Source: Gossypium raimondii
Lineage: Eukaryota; Streptophyta; Magnoliopsida; Malvales; Malvaceae
Assembly (NCBI RefSeq): GCF_025698545.1
Contig: NC_068571.1
Coordinates: forward strand, 41,883,733 to 41,947,732
Length of the DNA stretch: 64,000 nucleotides
Direction of reading: 5' to 3'
In this document: one piece after another, positions 58,260 to 64,000 of the stretch
Layout: each line of letters opens with the position of its first letter
How positions within the stretch are numbered: the first letter of the stretch is position 1
The notes under the pieces: generated by a model
The model's input: the letters and a program-made list of their open reading frames with translations, nothing else
Databases searched by the model: none
What the model was told of the DNA's origin: nothing
Translations under genes and position numbers: made by a program

Positions 58260-61200
58260 TATATATTTGGAATTTAGTATTATAATTTTAATTTTAAAAA
58301 AATAATTAATTTATTTTTCAATTATTTTATTAAATTCGGATCGATTATACAGTTACATGACTTTCAAATAAATATTTTATTTTATTTATTCTTTGTCAAA
58401 AGAAGAGAGAAAGTCGTGTATAACACGAACTCGTTGTCGTGTCCCTATGCCATGCACATCTTCTAATAAGAGAGGTACGATTTCACCTGGAGGTGCATAC
58501 CAACAAATTTAACAAAAATAATAATATTAACAATTATTACACCTTATTTTTTAAACTCAAAACATATAAGAGAGAGTTTTTTGTAAATAAAAGTAAGGGG
58601 TGGTCAACAGTAGCAGATCATGGACTAAGCTTTGGAGCGGGCTAATTAAAAATTATTAAAAATTTTGAGAAGTTAATGAGAACTTTTTAGAAAAATGAGG
58701 GTCTTAGTTAAAATTTTTTAGCCTTCGTGAGAATTTTCAAAAAATTGAAGCTATTAATGTCCGCTCTACTCGTCAACGGGACCTTGTCTCGCTCAAGGAA
58801 CTCTAAGATCTCGTGTTTGAATTTTGGATTTTTATTATTATTATAGTTAGATTGCTATTGATTTAATTATTCAGATCAGCACTTAAATAATTCCGATTAG
58901 AACAATTAATATAGTTATAACTTAAAAGGACTAAATTTCAAAAGTATCAAAGGTACATGAACTTAAAGCATATTTTTCATTTTTTAATTTTCAATTTTTA
59001 TGATGATGGTGCATGTTACTGTGGTTGTATTAATATTAAGCAAAGCAATTATTATTTAATTATTATAAAATATTGTTAGTGTTGTTTTGGCCGTAAATGA
59101 CGGAGGAGTGAACTGAGGGGTAATTGGCGGGCCTTAAACGCCAAAGCACCAAAATGTCGTCGTTTTCCTCTCTCTTGAAATTCTCAATGTCTCTCCAATC
59201 CAAACCCATGCTTCCATAACTTCTCTTGGAACTCCACCATGGTTTATTGGTTTTTACTTTTTACGGTCAACAAATGATTGTTTTAGATGGATTTTCATTT
59301 TTTTTCGAGAGAAGTCTATGAATTGTAATCCGTTTTGAGTTACCAGATCCTTCAGTGAAATGGGTATTATTCTTGATGGGATTTTGTTTCTAACATTGTG
59401 TCTTTAACGAGAGTCTGAGAGCTACCTTAAGTGATACCAAACTTGCACTCGAGCTTTACCATCGATTGCCAATTCTTCAGTTTCTTTGGTAGTTTGCCTA
59501 TTTAGGCACTCAACAAGATGTTCCGACTCTATGAACTTAATGTCTCCTTAGGCACTCAAACTTTTGGTAAAGTTGGCAAACAAAACTCTCCACAAAGGAA
59601 AAAATTGGACTTGTTGAAGGGTCGGAGATTACGAGCGAATAACACTTCATAAACTATTCTTGAAGGAGTTGAAAAGTCCTAAACGAGCTATTTTAACATA
59701 CTTAAGCAAGAGCCTTTGATCTAATCGATTAGATCAAATGAATCGTGATGACTAAAACGATTAAATTAACTAATAATATCTAGGACTTTCATTGTTAATT
59801 AAGAATATGTTAGGATTGAGTTTTAGCACAAATTCTAATACTAATAAAATCGTTTTTTATGAACAAAACATTATAGCTAATTGTTTGTGGCAAAGTTCTC
59901 AACATTAAAAATTTTACCTTATTACCAACATATATTGGGAGTAAAGGTAAAATAGATTGTAGGCAACTCAAGTTTGAATATTAGAGATGATATTATTCAA
60001 GGAAAACTATGAAGTCTAAAAGATTAATCTTTATGGATCGTAAAACGAATATAGAATATACATTGATCATGCCAAAGAAACTATTACCTTATTAATATGA
60101 AAAAATAACTATTAACGAAAATCAAATAGCATTATTTTTAGCTTTTAATAAAAGAGTAAAATGGAAAAGTTTGAAATTATAGTGGTTCGTGATAGTTTAT
60201 TTGAAAGGGGTAGGGGTGAAACTTGAAACTGATTGGAATCTAAGTTTTTGGGAAGATTGAATTTCAAGAGGAAGAATGGAGATAGCTTAGAGTGTGAAAA
60301 GAGAGAGAGTTGTTCTTTTATGATGTTTATGAGCTTAAAATAGGCAATTCTGAACATTCTGAGATGCCATGTGTTGTCATTGTATTAGTTTTATATTTGT
60401 TTTGTACTTTTTAGAGCCTAGTCGACCTAATTATATCTTACTCCGTAGGTATAGACTATCATGTTTAGACAATAGATAAGTGTGATTTAAAAGTAGTAGA
60501 CATTCTATCCATGTCAAGAGAGTAGTCCCCATGATATGTTCTCACGAGTTTTTGAGCTCATGGGGTCTTGACCTTACAAATGTCCTTAGTTTAGAAGATA
60601 ATTCTAATTTGTAGTGTTGATTATTGAAGTCGGCATGTTATGAGGCAAGCTCTCTAGATGTAGTTATAACACTTATAAACTTTAGTAATATTTAAAAAAA
60701 AACATTTGAACAAATTGAGTTTATTTATTTGATATTTAAGTCAAAAAAAACTTTTCTCTTTTTTCTCTAAGCCATTTGCCTTTTCTCTTTTGTTTTGTCC
60801 AATGATGGTAGTCAGTCGAATCTCCCTTCCACCAACTTTCTCTTTTTTTCTTTTTCTCATTCACTTCATGTACCTTCTCTCTTTTTAGTTTATAGATTTA
60901 TTTTGTGGGTATATCCTCTCAAAATGGAAACAAATTAAGACCTAACGAAGAGTTACCCACTTTTCAAGAAAAATTGTTGGTAGCTAGTGGATATAACAAC
61001 AACTTTCTAATAATAATAAATTATTTAACAAGTTAGTTTCGACATGTTTTGTGTAAAATTTTATATGGTTTTTTTGTTTGTTTTTCATTATTTAATAAGT
61101 CTTCACTTTTAGAAATTTTTGTTTGCTTTTACAGTATGTTTTTTAGTCTTGCTTATACATGTAATCTTACTTTTGCAAGTGATTTCAGGAATGGTTTTGT

Positions 61201-64000
61201 CATCATCCTTTCCAACTTGGTGAATGCTCGATTCTTTTATTGATTTTTGCTTGCTGCTTTGGACTATCCAGGGTTGATTTCCTTATTATATTAAGTACTT
61301 ACAGTCACTCCAGATATGTCATGCTTGAGTTTTAATAGAGCCAATGCTAAAGCTTGTCCTTCAATTACTACAATGAGCACTTAGGTTTTTCCAAATTATA
61401 TGATCCCATTCAAAACTTTATATTTAAGTAAAATTCAAAAAAAGGTTAAAAAATAAATAAATGATATAAAAATTTTAATCCAAAATTTTAGGATGCACGG
61501 TGATATCACCACTCATTAATATCCCTTTTGACTTTTGGGCAAAAAGAAATGGTTCATTGGATGTTAATTTTACCATCGATTTTGGTGATATGTAAGTATA
61601 ATAAATAAAATAAAATAAAAAGGTTTTTGTGGCTCTCTCACCCATGCTTCCTTGCTTTCTTTACAAAAATGATCAAATTTCACCTTAGTCACTCTAATAT
61701 GTTTTAATTTAATATTATATATGTACTTTAATTTTTAATATAATTTGACCCTTATATTTTTATAATGTTATTAATTAGTCCAAATAGTTAATTTCGTTAG
61801 CTTTTCAATTAAAACATTACGTGGTTATATAATTTGAATACTCTTAAAGCCTTAAAAATTGATACTGCGACTTCTAAGTTTACCTTCTTTTGCAATTTCA
61901 GAAAAATAGTTAAATTTTAGTTGTGGTCCCTCTATTATGCCTAAATTTGATATTTAACTAGTACACCCAAAATTAAAGATAATAATTTTTATCTTTTCTT
62001 ATCCTTTGAAATTACACTATTATTTTCATGTATCTCATTTTTCTCTCTCTATTATTGAATTGTTTTACAACAAATTGTAATGTTTTGATAATTGTGCCAA
62101 TTGCAAAACAAATTGAAAAGTTAAAAAGAGTGTAGATTATGTATAGAATGAATCATAATCAGCCCATAGATTTGTAAATTTCACCTTTTTTGTGAAAATT
62201 TTTCAAAATTCTCACTTTGGTGAAACAAGCTAAAATATTTTTACGTTTTGCAATTATCAATGGTTGGAGTCAACATAAGGGGTTCGTTGGGTTAATTTTA
62301 TTATTATTATCCTCATTTTTCAACCACTTCCACAAATAATAAAATATAAATTAAATAAATCTTCAAGTTTAGGGTAAGTCAATCATTGCATTAATTTCCC
62401 ATCCTTGCCGGTTAACTCGGCTTTGGTCGGGTTCACATATATACCATTTCATATATTTAATGCATTAACTTACTTAGCTCACTTTCTTAGAAATATAGTA
62501 AATACAATTTCCTATATAATAATTTTTATTATTATTTATTATTTTTGGGTAGTTGTGTCACAAGAAAAAAACAACAAACATTCGTTGTTTGTAGGCGATG
62601 AAGGACAAACTCCACCAACATAACAAAAATTTCAGCCTCAACTTCAATAGAACGTTATGACAAGTTGACAATTAGCTATATCACAACTCAAGCACGGCAT
62701 ATCAAGAGTGATTACAAGCACTTAATACGATAAAAAAATTAATCGCAGATGATCCAAAACAGTGGGTAAAAATCGACAAAAGAACCAAACATCTACCAAA
62801 TTGGAGAGGGTGGTGACAAAATCATCTATAAAACCACTTCTAGAAACAAGACTATCTGCATAAATTTAGTTTGAAGTACGTGATAATTTTTTGTATTCTT
62901 TATAAAATTTAATTTAATTACCGGGCAGCTCCAATAAATATCTTTAAAAAAATTACTCGAGAAATCAAAATATAAAAAGATTAATTTTAAAAGAAAAAGA
63001 ACTCAAATTTTATAATGAATTGTTGATCAATTTATAACCTATAGATGAAAGGAAGGTCTACATTGTGACGTGTCTAGGCATTCATAGGAAAATTGTTAAA
63101 TATCACTTTTGGTCCCTCTATTATGACTGAAATTAAAATTTAATCTTTATACTTAAATTCTACCGTAATTTGGTCCCTAATTTTTTAATAATATTTAGCC
63201 CAAATTGTTAATATTGTTGATTGATTAAATTTTTATTTAGATTTAAAAAACTATACTAGCAAAAATTATTTTAACATGATGAGTTGGAATAAATTTTTAA
63301 ATTTTATAAATTATACTAATGGTCAAATTTTAATTTTGGTCCCTATGCTGCACACAAATTTAAGATTTAATCTTTATATTTCAATTTTTAACATAATTAA
63401 GATTTAATCTTTATATGTCAATTTTTAACATAATTTGGTACCTCAACTTTTTCAACGTTATTGGTTAACCTAAAAACATTATTTCGATTAAAATGAGGAT
63501 GTACTTTCTAAGAGTTGTTACTTGTTAAATTCACATTCATTGCAATGTCTTTTCTTGTTACATGGTTATCGTGTGAGTATTTTATTTTAAATTTGAAATG
63601 CCACTCTAGCGAATTTAACAAAAAAATTTAATGGTGTTAAAATTAGACATGTATTTTTAAAATTTAAAAATAGAGGACTAAATTCTTAAAAGTAAAAATA
63701 TAAAGACTAACTTTTAAATACATGGAGAATAGAGAGACTTGAAGTATATTTTAACCTTAAAATTTTACTCTAAATGAAACAACTAATCCAAGGTGAAAGC
63801 TAGTAAGAAAGTATACTAGTTAATATAAAAGTAATGTGTACATAACTTCAAACACTAAATACCAACTCATGTCCACCTTAATGTTTTGTGTTGAAGAAAG
63901 GACTACGGCGGTACCATTAGCCACTTGGATGTAATTATTCAACCATTTTTGAGTTGTTGAATTGGTATATTAATTACTTCAATTATTGTTAACTCTTATT
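58260..64000. other. Intergenic region upstream of the bHLH gene, no gene recognised
   Basis: This is AT-rich DNA with many short frames lacking domains. Repeat-like stretches with 'ggtccctctattatgcc' and 'ggtccctatgctg' phrases, at about 61670-61970 and 63095-63760, resemble MITE arms and include 'gaagtatattttaacctt', the right end of MITE family 1. GC-richer patches at about 59080-59250 and 60360-60600 show no coding potential that I can identify. Confidence 0.4.

Noticed and set aside
59155..59245. ATG followed by a Ser-rich stretch resembling a first exon or targeting peptide
   Set aside because: It stops after about 20 codons, and no downstream exon with a recognisable product follows.

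Overview
This is plant nuclear DNA: AT-rich, with short GT-AG introns, large spacers and many transposons. The best guess is cotton (Gossypium, Malvaceae). That rests on the ACACGGGCGTGTG-type repeats in a long LTR and on the style of the Athila-like and Mutator-like elements. It is an inference, because no database search was possible.

Layout. (1) 0.8-14.3 kb: three tandem minus-strand copies, A, B and C, of a four-exon quinone-oxidoreductase-homolog gene (ceQORH/At4g13010 type). All three have open reading frames (329, 329 and 328 aa). B and C sit in a young duplicated unit of about 4.4 kb whose junction can be read near 11,166. A solo Athila-like LTR lies between A and B. (2) 15.3-25.9 kb: LTR elements nested three deep, each with a readable 5-bp target duplication. 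The order is a 2.86-kb LTR of Del/Tekay style, an Athila-like element with truncated pol, and a 666-bp solo LTR. A likely hAT MITE follows. (3) 27.1-27.5 kb: a small unidentified membrane-protein gene (minus). (4) 30.7-31.9 kb: an intronless organelle-type PPR gene (plus) with a broken tandem copy of its 3' end. (5) 35.2-42.6 kb: a complete 7,367-bp Mutator-like element (MULE) with long inverted ends and a perfect 9-bp target duplication. It carries two convergent, decayed genes: a plant-mobile-domain (MAIN-like) gene on plus and a MURA-type transposase on minus. A telomere-like tract lies between them, and four 124-bp repeats lie near one end. (6) 43.0-46.4 kb: a 13-exon FKBP62/ROF1-type co-chaperone gene (plus). 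(7) 54.4-58.0 kb: an 8-exon bHLH transcription factor gene of the bHLH49/62/78 type (minus). (8) The rest is intergenic DNA with several MITE families and no recognisable gene.

The host genes are unrelated housekeeping or regulatory genes, not a cluster acting in one pathway. The most distinctive features are the two-gene MULE, the nested retroelements and the ceQORH array with its readable duplication boundary.
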